5,022 nt of DNA from Candidatus Planktophila limnetica. GTDB taxonomy: Bacteria; Actinomycetota; Actinomycetes; Nanopelagicales; Nanopelagicaceae. Below the pieces are notes generated by a model that did no database searches, was not told where the DNA came from, and saw nothing but the letters and a program-made list of their open reading frames with translations. This document shows, piece by piece, positions 1 to 4,870 of this stretch. Location of the stretch: positions 1 to 5,022 of the forward strand of contig JAPOHK010000078.1 in the NCBI GenBank assembly GCA_029979485.1, written 5' to 3'. Position 1 is the first letter of the stretch. Every line of letters starts with the position of its first letter. Position numbers and translations under genes: made by a program.

Positions 1-121
1 CATCACCAAGTAGTTGTGTGTCTGTTGCAATGTTGTTTCTTACTTCAATAATTTTTCTTTTTTTAATAACTCCTGTTTTAAAAGAACGATATAAGTCTAT
101 TGCGAGATCACGTTTTGCCAT
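1..121 (-). CDS. dciA: DciA/DUF721 family protein, N-terminal part (cut by window edge)
   Basis: The first 40 codons of a minus-strand gene begin at an ATG (121-119) and run off the left edge, so the C-terminus is missing. The peptide starts MAKRDLAIDLYRSFKTG and reaches TDTQLLGD. The DLA...LYRSFK start and the D(P/T)QxLG-type motif resemble the N-terminus of actinobacterial DUF721 proteins, which sit directly after recF and before gyrB. DciA proteins are the replicative-helicase loading or assisting factors of bacteria that lack DnaC/DnaI. The start codon shares one base with the recF stop (TAATG), and GAGAGG lies three bases upstream inside recF, so translation is probably coupled. The assignment rests mainly on gene order and a short N-terminal match; the family's conserved core lies outside the window. 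Confidence 0.72.
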   Translation of the reverse strand, partial: MAKRDLAIDLYRSFKTGVIKKRKIIEVRNNIATDTQLLGD

Positions 122-1215
122 TAACCTCTCGCTTTCTTAACTGTTCCGGGAGTTACGTAATATTTTTCTGTGAGCAACTCTTTTGGAAGATCACTCTCTA
201 CCGCCGCGGTAATAATTGTTTGTTCTGCCATTTGGGCCACAGATGTTAATTGTTGGCGGCGGGATGTGTCTAACTCTGCAAAAATATCATCGAGGATAAG
301 GATTGGTTCGGCGCCTTCTGATTTTAATAAATTAAATGAACCGATCCGCAGTGCGATTGCAATTGACCATGATTCACCGTGGCTGGCATAGCCTTTTGCT
401 GGAAACTCTCCGAGTTGTAAATGTAAATCATCTCGGTGTGGACCGACCAGTGTTACACCTCGTTCGATTTCTTGATATGAAATTTCTGCTAGTCGATCAG
501 TGAGAATTTGTGTGTTTGTTTCAGGGTTTGTTGTTAATCCTTCTGTGCTGGATTTATAACTAATGCTGGCCTCTTTTACTTCATTGAGGTTTGCGTAGTT
601 TTGAGCAACCCAAGGATTTAGCGCGTCTACTAACGCTATTCGTTCAGCGGTTAATTGCGCGCCGAATTTAATTAGCTGTTCGCTCCATGGGGCAAGAGCG
701 CTGGCTGAAGATCTGGTTTTAAGTAAGGCGTTACGTTGTTTAACAACTCGTTCGTAATCAGCAATAACTCCTGCGATTCGCGGGGTGCGAGTAATAAGTA
801 ATTTATCCAAAAAATCGCGGCGTTGGTTTGGGTCTCCGCGTACTAGATCTAAGTCTTCGGGTGAAAAATAAATAACTTGGCACGCACCTAATATTTCTCG
901 CTGGCTACGTGTGGGGTTTTGGTTTAACCGTGCCCGGTTTGCTTTATTGAGATTGATTTCGAGATCAACTTGGAGTGTGCGATCTTCGCGAACTATTTCT
1001 GCGCGGATAATTGCTTGCTCGTTGCCGAGTGCGATTAATGGTTGATTGTTTGATACGCGGTGCGATGAAAGAAAAGCTAAATAAATAATTGCTTCCGCAA
1101 TATTTGTTTTGCCGCAGCCGTTGTCGCCGATAAAAGTTGAAACGCCTGGAGCAAGCTCCAACGAAAGCTCTTTATATGAGCGGAAGTTAGTGAGTTCTAA
1201 CTTTGTAATGCGCAT
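121..1215 (-). CDS. recF: DNA replication and repair ATPase RecF
   Basis: This is a full-length RecF of 364 residues, close to the usual family size. RecF is a cytoplasmic SMC/ABC-like ATPase that binds DNA at gaps and helps RecO and RecR load RecA onto SSB-coated single strands. Visible motifs are: the start MRITKLELTNFRSY; Walker A GDNGCGKT (residues 30-37); the Q-loop region around IYFSPEDLDLVRGDP (115-129); VGPHRDDL (257-264); the ABC signature ASHGESWS (277-284), typical of actinobacterial RecF; Walker B and D-loop ILILDDIFAELD (305-316); and a C-terminal TIITAA strand (333-338). The ATG lies 7 nt after the dnaN stop, and an AAGG ribosome binding site overlaps that stop. Its own stop overlaps the dciA start. 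No frameshift or missing motif is seen. Confidence 0.97.
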   Translation of the reverse strand: MRITKLELTNFRSYKELSLELAPGVSTFIGDNGCGKTNIAEAIIYLAFLSSHRVSNNQPLIALGNEQAIIRAEIVREDRTLQVDLEINLNKANRARLNQNPTRSQREILGACQVIYFSPEDLDLVRGDPNQRRDFLDKLLITRTPRIAGVIADYERVVKQRNALLKTRSSASALAPWSEQLIKFGAQLTAERIALVDALNPWVAQNYANLNEVKEASISYKSSTEGLTTNPETNTQILTDRLAEISYQEIERGVTLVGPHRDDLHLQLGEFPAKGYASHGESWSIAIALRIGSFNLLKSEGAEPILILDDIFAELDTSRRQQLTSVAQMAEQTIITAAVESDLPKELLTEKYYVTPGTVKKARG

Positions 1216-1222
1216 ACGTGCC

Positions 1223-2353
1223 TTATGAGGCGTAGCGCATTGGCATCAATAAGTAGCGATAGTTTTCAATTGCTGGAGAGTTGGATTCTGTTTTGCCCAT
1301 TAAGATTGCTGGCTTACTTGATCCAGTAAATGAAATTTGAACAAATGGTGTTCCCACTGCTTGTAGACCATCTGCTAAGAATGTTGGGTTAAACGCAATT
1401 GAAATTGGTTCGCCGGTTAATAAAATATCTAAAATTTCTGTTGCTTGTGCGTCTTCGCCAGCGCCCGCTTCAAGGGAGAGTTGCGCGTTCGCGAACTCGA
1501 GTCGTAATGGAACTGTTTTATCCGTCACGAGTGCGACGCGTCGAACCGATTCTAAAAATGGCGCAACTTCAATAACCGCAGTGCTTGTTATGTCCTGCGG
1601 CAACAGGTGGCGGTATGGAGGAAATGTTCCATCTAACATGCGCGATGTCATTGTTTTACCGTCGCCAGAAAATCCTGCGAGGCGATCGTTGCTCAAAGTT
1701 GGGGCAAGTGAAACCGAAACGTTCTTTGCGCCAACAAGTGATTTAGCGGCGTCTGCAATTGTGCGAGCGCGCAATAGCGCAGTTGTTGAAACACCTGGTT
1801 GTGATGGTTGCCATTGAATTTCACGTACTGCTAATCGGTAGCGATCTGTTGCAGCTAACGTGACTGTGTTTTCATTTACTTCTACATGTACTCCGGTCAA
1901 CGTTGGTAGTGAATCATCGCGTCCCGCAGCTATTGCTACTTGCGCAACAGCGTTTGCAAATGTGTCACTTGCGATTACACCGGTTGGTTCTGGTAGCTCA
2001 GGAAGGTTTGGATAATCAGTTAGAGACAGAGTTGGAAGCGTGAATTTTGCAGATCCTGATGTAACTAACACACGAGAGCCATCTAAAGAGATAGAGATTG
2101 GTTTGTTTGGAAGAGAGCGAGTTATTTCCGCTAATAATCTTCCTGGAACTAAAACTTTTCCTTTCTCTTTAATGTCGGCTGCAAAGTGAGCTTTGCTAGA
2201 TGTTTCTAAATCTGAGCCGGATAGAAACACTTCATCGCCGCTTGCGTCGATAACTATTCCGAGGAGCGCAGTCATAATTGGTCTAGTTGATAGTGATCTA
2301 GAAACCCAGTTGACGCCATCTACTAACGCTGATTGTTCGACGGTGAATTTCAT
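1223..2353 (-). CDS. dnaN: DNA polymerase III subunit beta (sliding clamp)
   Basis: The 376-residue beta clamp has the length usual in actinobacteria. Two copies form a ring around DNA that tethers DNA polymerase III and other clamp-binding proteins. The three clamp domains follow one another: domain I at about residues 1-120 (MKFTVEQSALVDGVNWVSRS start, SGSDLE at 45-50, FTLPTLSLTDYPNLPEL at 104-120); domain II at about 128-250 (LPTLTGVHVEV, ATDRYRLA at 168-175, FPPYRHLLP at 244-252); domain III at about 255-376 (FNPTFLADGL at 321-330, ending YRYLLMPMRYAS). The ATDRYRLA and MPMR segments belong to the family's protein-binding pocket. The ATG is preceded by AGAGGTG with a 4-nt gap, almost the same layout as for dnaA. 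It is probably co-transcribed with recF and dciA. The upstream spacer is the candidate origin. Confidence 0.98.
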   Translation of the reverse strand: MKFTVEQSALVDGVNWVSRSLSTRPIMTALLGIVIDASGDEVFLSGSDLETSSKAHFAADIKEKGKVLVPGRLLAEITRSLPNKPISISLDGSRVLVTSGSAKFTLPTLSLTDYPNLPELPEPTGVIASDTFANAVAQVAIAAGRDDSLPTLTGVHVEVNENTVTLAATDRYRLAVREIQWQPSQPGVSTTALLRARTIADAAKSLVGAKNVSVSLAPTLSNDRLAGFSGDGKTMTSRMLDGTFPPYRHLLPQDITSTAVIEVAPFLESVRRVALVTDKTVPLRLEFANAQLSLEAGAGEDAQATEILDILLTGEPISIAFNPTFLADGLQAVGTPFVQISFTGSSKPAILMGKTESNSPAIENYRYLLMPMRYAS

Positions 2354-2532
2354 GCCGCACCTCTGTTTAGTCTCTTGTGTGTAAGTTCTCTATCGGGTGA
2401 ATTTCTATATATAAAGGTAGTAGTAGTAACTGGAGTGATATCTGTGGGTAAAAGATAAAAGCCCAGTACAGAGCCTTGAACTTCTCCACTTTTTCTGTGG
2501 GCGAAGGTGTGTGTAACGAGAGTTAACTTCAT
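2350..2532 (-). CDS. Possible 60-aa ORF spanning the origin element, ending on the dnaN start
   Basis: I do not recognise this peptide (start MKLTLVTHTFAHRKSGEVQG, end KRLNRGAA), and it may not be a gene. In favour: its ATG (2532-2530) has AGAAAGG, a seven-base Shine-Dalgarno match, about 8 nt upstream. Its TGA overlaps the dnaN ATG in an ATGA arrangement, which would couple translation. Against: it runs straight through the DnaA-trio repeats (read as a run of four threonines, TTTT) and the AT-rich tract, which explain the sequence better as a DNA element. It also has no recognisable domain, signal peptide or membrane segment, and a 61-codon ORF arises easily by chance. An in-frame ATG at 2562 would give 70 residues but has no comparable ribosome binding site. 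If translated, it could act as a leader peptide for dnaN. Confidence 0.2.
   Translation of the reverse strand: MKLTLVTHTFAHRKSGEVQGSVLGFYLLPTDITPVTTTTFIYRNSPDRELTHKRLNRGAA
2401..2451 (-). other. Candidate origin unwinding element: DnaA box, spacer, DnaA-trios, AT-rich tract
   Basis: On the minus strand the order is: DnaA box TTACCCACA (2451-2443); a 13-nt spacer (GATATCACTCCAG) with a modest GC cluster at its end; TTACTACTACTA (2429-2418); then an A/T tract containing TTTATATATAGAAAT (2415-2401). On the complementary strand, read 3' to 5' away from the box, the repeat is AAT-GAT-GAT-GAT. This is four consecutive copies of the DnaA-trio consensus defined in Bacillus subtilis, where DnaA spreads from the box onto one strand and melts the origin. 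Polarity, order and position just upstream of dnaN all agree with that model. Function here is inferred. Confidence 0.68.
2443..2451 (-). promoter_or_regulatory. DnaA box TTACCCACA
   Basis: The minus strand reads TTACCCACA, one mismatch from TTATCCACA. It points toward the DnaA-trio run 13 nt away, so it is the likely anchor box for the unwinding element. It is the only good box in the window on the minus strand. Confidence 0.65.
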
Positions 2533-2550
2533 CGCACAACCCCTTTCTAG

Positions 2551-2570
2551 GCTTATATACATATATAACT
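2551..2570. other. AT-rich tract in the origin spacer
   Basis: The stretch is almost pure A/T with alternating TATATA steps (TTATATACATATATAA), next to the box at 2577. It is a second easily melted site and could be an alternative unwinding region or part of a promoter for the downstream minus-strand genes. No matching -35 box was found, so its role is undecided. Confidence 0.4.
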
Positions 2571-2576
2571 TGTTAG

Positions 2577-2585
2577 TTACCCACA
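2577..2585 (+). promoter_or_regulatory. DnaA box TTACCCACA
   Basis: One mismatch from TTATCCACA, and identical in sequence to the oppositely oriented box at 2443-2451. It lies between the AT-rich tract at 2551-2570 and the consensus box at 2608. Confidence 0.6.
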
Positions 2586-2607
2586 GAAATCGGTGAGATC
2601 TCCACAG

Positions 2608-2616
2608 TTATCCACA
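2608..2616 (+). promoter_or_regulatory. Consensus DnaA box TTATCCACA
   Basis: An exact match to the bacterial DnaA-box consensus, in the context GTTATCCACAAG. It is flanked by imperfect copies at 2598-2606 (ATCTCCACA) and 2619-2627 (TTTTCCCCA), so it may be the centre of a small DnaA-binding cluster 30-60 bp beyond the dnaA stop. Confidence 0.85.
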
Positions 2617-2622
2617 AGTTTT

Positions 2623-2646
2623 CCCCACCTTGGGGGTAAACACCCC
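2623..2646. repeat. Overlapping alternative hairpins just after dnaA
   Basis: CCCCA-CCT-TGGGG (2623-2635) and GGGGT-AAAC-ACCCC (2633-2646) each form a perfect 5-bp G/C-rich stem. They share bases, so only one can form at a time. They lie 21-44 nt past the dnaA stop, where a terminator might be expected, but no T-run follows on either strand. A role in transcript ending or in origin DNA structure is possible; neither is shown. Confidence 0.4.
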
Positions 2647-2666
2647 TAAATAGGAAAATTCGGACT

Positions 2667-4079
2667 TTACGCTCGTGCTTGCTGCTTAATTCTATTTGTC
2701 AGCTCTGTCACTTGGTTATAGATAGAGCGGCGCTCCGCCATTAATTGGCGAATTTTGCGATCGGCGTGCATCACGGTTGTGTGATCGCGTCCCCCGAAAC
2801 TCTGGCCAATTTTTGGAAGAGAGAGCTCAGTTAGTTCGCGGCACAAGTACATAGCAATTTGGCGGGCATTTACTAATACCCGAGATCGGGAAGTGCCACA
2901 GAGATCATCGATAGTAAGGCTGAAATATGAGGCCGTTTGAGCCATGATCGTGGCAGCCGTTACTTCCGATGATGCGTCGTTTGGAATTAAATCTTTTAAA
3001 ACAATTTCAGCAAGACCAAGATCAACTGCTTGGCGATTCAAACTAGCGAATGCGGTTACGCGAATAAGCGCGCCTTCGAGTTCGCGAATATTTGTAGAAA
3101 TCTTTGACGCGATATATTCAAGAACATCATCAGGTGCGTTTAATTTATCTTGCGCGGCTTTCTTACGAAGAATAGCGATACGTGTTTCTAATTCTGGCGG
3201 TTGAATGTCAGTAATCAAACCCCACTCAAATCGGGAGCGCAGACGATCTTCGAGAGTTGTTAATTGTTTTGGCGGACGGTCGCTAGAAATAATTATTTGT
3301 TTGTTTGCGTTATACAAAGTGTTAAACGTATGGAAGAACTCTTCTTGAGTACGCTCTTTGTTCTCCAGAAATTGGATGTCATCGACTAACAAAATATCTA
3401 AGTCGCGATAACGGCGCTGGAACGCAGAAGCCTTGTCATCACGAATTGAGTTAATGAAGTCATTCGTAAACTCTTCACTGGACACATAGCGCACGCGTAC
3501 GCTGCCATAAAGCTCTTTCGCATATGCGCCAATAGCGTGTAATAAGTGGGTTTTTCCAAGGCCGGACTCACCATAAATAAACAGCGGGTTGTACGCCTTT
3601 GCTGGTGCTTCAGCGACTGCAACCGCTGCCGCGTGAGCAAAACGATTTGATGCACCGATAACAAAAGTTTCAAAAATATAACGAGGATTTAATTGCGAAG
3701 CTTCCGAATTCTTTGTTGATCCTTGTGCGACTACATCTTCGCGGCCGGTACCTGCGCGAGCTGGAACGATTTCAATATCAACATCTGGCGCAGGAAGATC
3801 TGTGGCTTCCAGAGTCTCATCAATTGTGACGGCGATATTTGTTTTTTCGCCAAGTTCGCGAGTAAGCACCTCACTAACAAGTGCGCGAAGGCGGGTTTCA
3901 AGAACATCTTTTGCAAAAGCGTTTGGAGCAGCAACCAATAAATTTGTTGTTCCATCACTTTGTAGGAGTCCAAGTGGTTTTGTAAGAGAGAGAAATGCGC
4001 GATGTTGGGGCGCATCGGCTGCAACAACGTCGATTACACGGCCCCAGAGATCGGTAAGCTCCATCTCAATAACGGCCAT
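2667..4079 (-). CDS. dnaA: Chromosomal replication initiator protein DnaA
   Basis: DnaA is the AAA+ ATPase that binds DnaA boxes, oligomerises with ATP, opens oriC and recruits the helicase. The chosen start (ATG at 4079) gives 470 residues, with AAAAGGTG 4 nt upstream. Domain I is about residues 1-87 ([13 protein letters not shown]). A short acidic/Pro-Ala linker at about 88-130 is far smaller than the long domain II of Streptomyces. The AAA+ domain starts at [12 protein letters not shown] (131-142), with Walker A GESGLGKT (170-177), Walker [10 protein letters not shown] (229-237), sensor 1 IIISSDRP (262-269), the box VII arginine region [10 protein letters not shown] (279-288) and sensor 2 NIRELEGAL (330-338). 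Domain IV carries the DNA-binding helices: [20 protein letters not shown] (397-416) and the signature [14 protein letters not shown] (430-443). An upstream in-frame ATG at 4208 would add 43 residues encoded by DnaA-box DNA, so I reject it. Confidence 0.97.
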   Translation of the reverse strand: MAVIEMELTDLWGRVIDVVAADAPQHRAFLSLTKPLGLLQSDGTTNLLVAAPNAFAKDVLETRLRALVSEVLTRELGEKTNIAVTIDETLEATDLPAPDVDIEIVPARAGTGREDVVAQGSTKNSEASQLNPRYIFETFVIGASNRFAHAAAVAVAEAPAKAYNPLFIYGESGLGKTHLLHAIGAYAKELYGSVRVRYVSSEEFTNDFINSIRDDKASAFQRRYRDLDILLVDDIQFLENKERTQEEFFHTFNTLYNANKQIIISSDRPPKQLTTLEDRLRSRFEWGLITDIQPPELETRIAILRKKAAQDKLNAPDDVLEYIASKISTNIRELEGALIRVTAFASLNRQAVDLGLAEIVLKDLIPNDASSEVTAATIMAQTASYFSLTIDDLCGTSRSRVLVNARQIAMYLCRELTELSLPKIGQSFGGRDHTTVMHADRKIRQLMAERRSIYNQVTELTNRIKQQARA

Positions 4080-4104
4080 TTCGCACCTTTTCCCTAAAAA
4101 GCTT

Positions 4105-4113
4105 TTGTCCACA
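4105..4113 (+). promoter_or_regulatory. DnaA box TTGTCCACA
   Basis: This variant is the preferred DnaA box of Streptomyces-type origins. Three bases separate it from the consensus box at 4117, giving a tandem pair 26 bp upstream of the dnaA start, inside the likely dnaA leader. Confidence 0.75.
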
Positions 4114-4116
4114 TGG

Positions 4117-4125
4117 TTATCCACA
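4117..4125 (+). promoter_or_regulatory. Consensus DnaA box TTATCCACA
   Basis: An exact consensus match, second of the tandem pair with 4105-4113. Its 3' end is part of a small palindrome, CACAG-G-CTGTG (4122-4132). A bound DnaA pair here would sit just upstream of the dnaA ribosome binding site. Confidence 0.85.
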
Positions 4126-4142
4126 GGCTGTGTCCTAAACCC

Positions 4143-4162
4143 AAGGTTGAACCTTTTTAAGG
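4143..4162. repeat. Paired short palindromes upstream of dnaA
   Basis: AAGGTT-G-AACCTT (4143-4155) is a perfect 6+6 inverted repeat. It overlaps a second one, CCTT-TTT-AAGG (4152-4162). The first looks like an operator half-site pair; no regulator is identified. The two lie between the candidate dnaA promoter and the DnaA-box pair, so they would also be part of the dnaA leader RNA. Confidence 0.35.
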
Positions 4163-4187
4163 GGTCAAAACCTGTGGAGGAGAGCGA

Positions 4188-4216
4188 AAAGTAGAGGCAT
4201 ATTGCCAAAAGCGCAA
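4188..4216 (-). promoter_or_regulatory. Weak candidate dnaA promoter
   Basis: The minus strand has TTGCGC (4216-4211), a 17-nt spacer and TACTTT (4193-4188), which fits the loose actinobacterial TAnnnT -10 form but matches the -35 consensus in only three of six bases. Transcription would start near 4181, giving a leader of about 100 nt that contains the DnaA-box pair, while the box at 4221-4229 lies just upstream of the -35. This would suit DnaA autoregulation, but the promoter is a guess from short motifs. Confidence 0.28.
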
Positions 4217-4220
4217 GTAG

Positions 4221-4229
4221 TTATCCACA
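4221..4229 (+). promoter_or_regulatory. Consensus DnaA box TTATCCACA
   Basis: An exact consensus match in the context AGTTATCCACAAC, in the middle of the divergent spacer and in the same orientation as the other three boxes there. Confidence 0.85.
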
Positions 4230-4262
4230 ACCCTCAACCTGAAAATGACCCTCTAGGCCAGT

Positions 4263-4292
4263 TTGACCGGGTTATCCCCAGACCTCTACCGT
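4263..4292 (+). promoter_or_regulatory. Candidate rpmH promoter with a DnaA box in its spacer
   Basis: TTGACC (4263-4268) matches five of six bases of the -35 consensus. Eighteen bases later TACCGT (4287-4292) fits the TAnnnT -10 pattern. A start near 4299 would leave a leader of about 65 nt before rpmH. The near-consensus DnaA box at 4272-4280 lies inside the spacer, where bound DnaA would block RNA polymerase. Confidence 0.45.
4272..4280 (+). promoter_or_regulatory. DnaA box TTATCCCCA
   Basis: One mismatch (C for A at position 7) from TTATCCACA, in the same orientation as the other upstream boxes. It is located between the -35 and -10 elements of the candidate rpmH promoter. The mismatch is in the conserved CCACA core, so affinity may be low. 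Confidence 0.5.
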
Positions 4293-4363
4293 TACCCCTC
4301 TTACTGCACTTCCCCCGCATTTATGGCCCGATTTAGATTTGTTTTGATTAGAAGGAGTTCCAC

Positions 4364-4501
4364 ATGACTAAGCGCACTTTCCAGCCTAATACGCGCCGTC
4401 GTGCAAAGAAGCATGGCTTCCGCGCTCGCATGGCTACACGTGCAGGCCGCGCTGTTCTCGCAGCACGCCGTGCAAAAGGTCGCGTTCGACTTTCGGCTTA
4501 A
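4364..4501 (+). CDS. rpmH: 50S ribosomal protein bL34
   Basis: A 45-residue, very basic protein beginning [20 protein letters not shown] and ending [10 protein letters not shown]. It has the complete bL34 pattern: KRTFQPN at the start, HGFRARM in the middle and [13 protein letters not shown] near the end. bL34 is a small structural protein of the large ribosomal subunit that binds 23S rRNA. The ATG has a strong GAAGGAG ribosome binding site with a 6-nt gap. It heads the rightward rpmH-rnpA-yidD cluster, 18 nt before rnpA, and is divergent from dnaA, an order conserved across most bacteria. Confidence 0.97.
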   Translation: MTKRTFQPNTRRRAKKHGFRARMATRAGRAVLAARRAKGRVRLSA

Positions 4502-4504
4502 TCG

Positions 4505-4517
4505 AGTTCGAAGAACT
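4505..4517 (+). repeat. Small hairpin in the rpmH-rnpA gap
   Basis: AGTTC-GAA-GAACT forms a perfect 5-bp stem with a 3-nt loop, extendable by a G-U pair (4504/4518). It fills most of the 18-nt gap and ends 2 nt before the GTG start of rnpA, over the place where a ribosome binding site would lie. It may dampen independent rnpA translation; there is no T-run, so it is not a terminator. Confidence 0.35.
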
Positions 4518-4519
4518 TC

Positions 4520-4870
4520 GTGCTTACTAAAAGCGCACGTTTAACAGAAAGCTCAGATTTCGCTCGCGCAACCAAGAGTGGTCACCGCGTAGCAACTGAA
4601 TTTTTTGTTGGATACCTCTATCTCACAGGTACTAATGAAAGCCCCAAAGCTGGATTAATTATTAGCAAAAGCGTTGGAGGATCTGTGCTTCGTCACCGCA
4701 TCGCCCGTAAGGCGCGTCATGCAATTGCGCAAAACATCTCTGCGCTGCCAAAAGGATCACTACTTGTTCTGCGCGCAATCGGAAAAGCCGAGAAAGCACA
4801 AACCAACCAAGAGATTTCAGAGATTGTCACCCGCCTTGTTAAGAAATCAAATCAGGCGGCCTCTCAATGA
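4520..4870 (+). CDS. rnpA: Ribonuclease P protein component
   Basis: This 116-residue basic protein is the protein subunit of RNase P, which with the RNA subunit removes 5' leaders from pre-tRNAs. The N-terminus MLTKSARLTESSDFARATKSG matches the family's opening, where aromatic and basic residues contact the leader. GLIISKSVGGSVLRHR (45-60) followed by IARKARHAI (61-69) is the RNA-binding motif; the classical RNR reads RHR (58-60), as in Mycobacterium and other actinobacteria. LPKGSLLVLRAIGKAE (76-91) is the conserved C-terminal strand region. The start is GTG: the rpmH stop is in the same frame 21 nt upstream and no other start codon lies between. Only a poor GAAGAA precedes it, so translation may be coupled to rpmH. 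Its stop overlaps yidD by ATGA. Confidence 0.95.
   Translation: MLTKSARLTESSDFARATKSGHRVATEFFVGYLYLTGTNESPKAGLIISKSVGGSVLRHRIARKARHAIAQNISALPKGSLLVLRAIGKAEKAQTNQEISEIVTRLVKKSNQAASQ

Larger units (their letters stand above)
2354..2666. other. oriC: dnaA-dnaN intergenic region, candidate oriC core
   Basis: This 313-bp spacer holds a consensus DnaA box (2608-2616), two boxes with one mismatch (2577-2585 and 2443-2451 on the minus strand) and weaker two-mismatch versions at 2598-2606 and 2619-2627. It also has two AT-rich tracts (2401-2415 and 2551-2570), a DnaA-trio run (2418-2429) and a pair of G/C-run hairpins (2623-2646). In Streptomyces, Mycobacterium and Bacillus the origin or its unwinding part lies between dnaA and dnaN, so position and content agree. 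The only ORF in it is the doubtful 60-codon one. No convincing dnaN promoter with both -35 and -10 boxes was found. Confidence 0.8.
4080..4363. other. Divergent dnaA-rpmH intergenic region with DnaA-box cluster
   Basis: This 284-bp spacer separates divergent dnaA and rpmH and carries no gene of its own. It has two exact consensus boxes (4117-4125, 4221-4229), the TTGTCCACA box favoured in high-GC actinobacteria (4105-4113), a one-mismatch box (4272-4280) and a weak two-mismatch site at 4173-4181 on the other strand. It also contains palindromes around 4143-4162 and possible promoters for both genes. The box cluster suggests either an upstream half of a bipartite origin, a DnaA autoregulatory site, or both. 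Confidence 0.75.

Noticed and set aside
2401..2440. dnaN promoter using TATATA as a -10 box
   Set aside because: A TATAGA -10 can be read on the minus strand, but at 17 nt upstream there is only CAGTTA, a poor -35. The tract is better explained as the AT-rich part of the unwinding element.
2496..2504. Additional DnaA box TGTGGGCGA
   Set aside because: It has three mismatches to the consensus on the minus strand, which is too weak to call.
2533..2562. Longer 70-aa version of the origin-spanning ORF, starting at 2562
   Set aside because: Its start lies in the TATATA tract without a ribosome binding site, and the ATG at 2532 is clearly better placed. Even the shorter form is doubtful.
2623..2646. 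Intrinsic terminator for dnaA
   Set aside because: The stems are only 5 bp and no T-run follows on the minus strand. Kept only as a hairpin feature.
3398..3673. 91-aa minus-strand ORF inside dnaA, and similar out-of-frame ORFs across recF, dnaN and dnaA on both strands
   Set aside because: They overlap fully conserved coding sequence in other frames and have low-complexity or unfamiliar translations, as expected for shadows.
4080..4208. N-terminal extension of dnaA from the in-frame ATG at 4208 (43 extra residues)
   Set aside because: The extension is encoded by the DnaA-box and palindrome DNA, has no ribosome binding site of note and does not resemble DnaA domain I. The ATG at 4079 has AAAAGGTG and gives the normal N-terminus.
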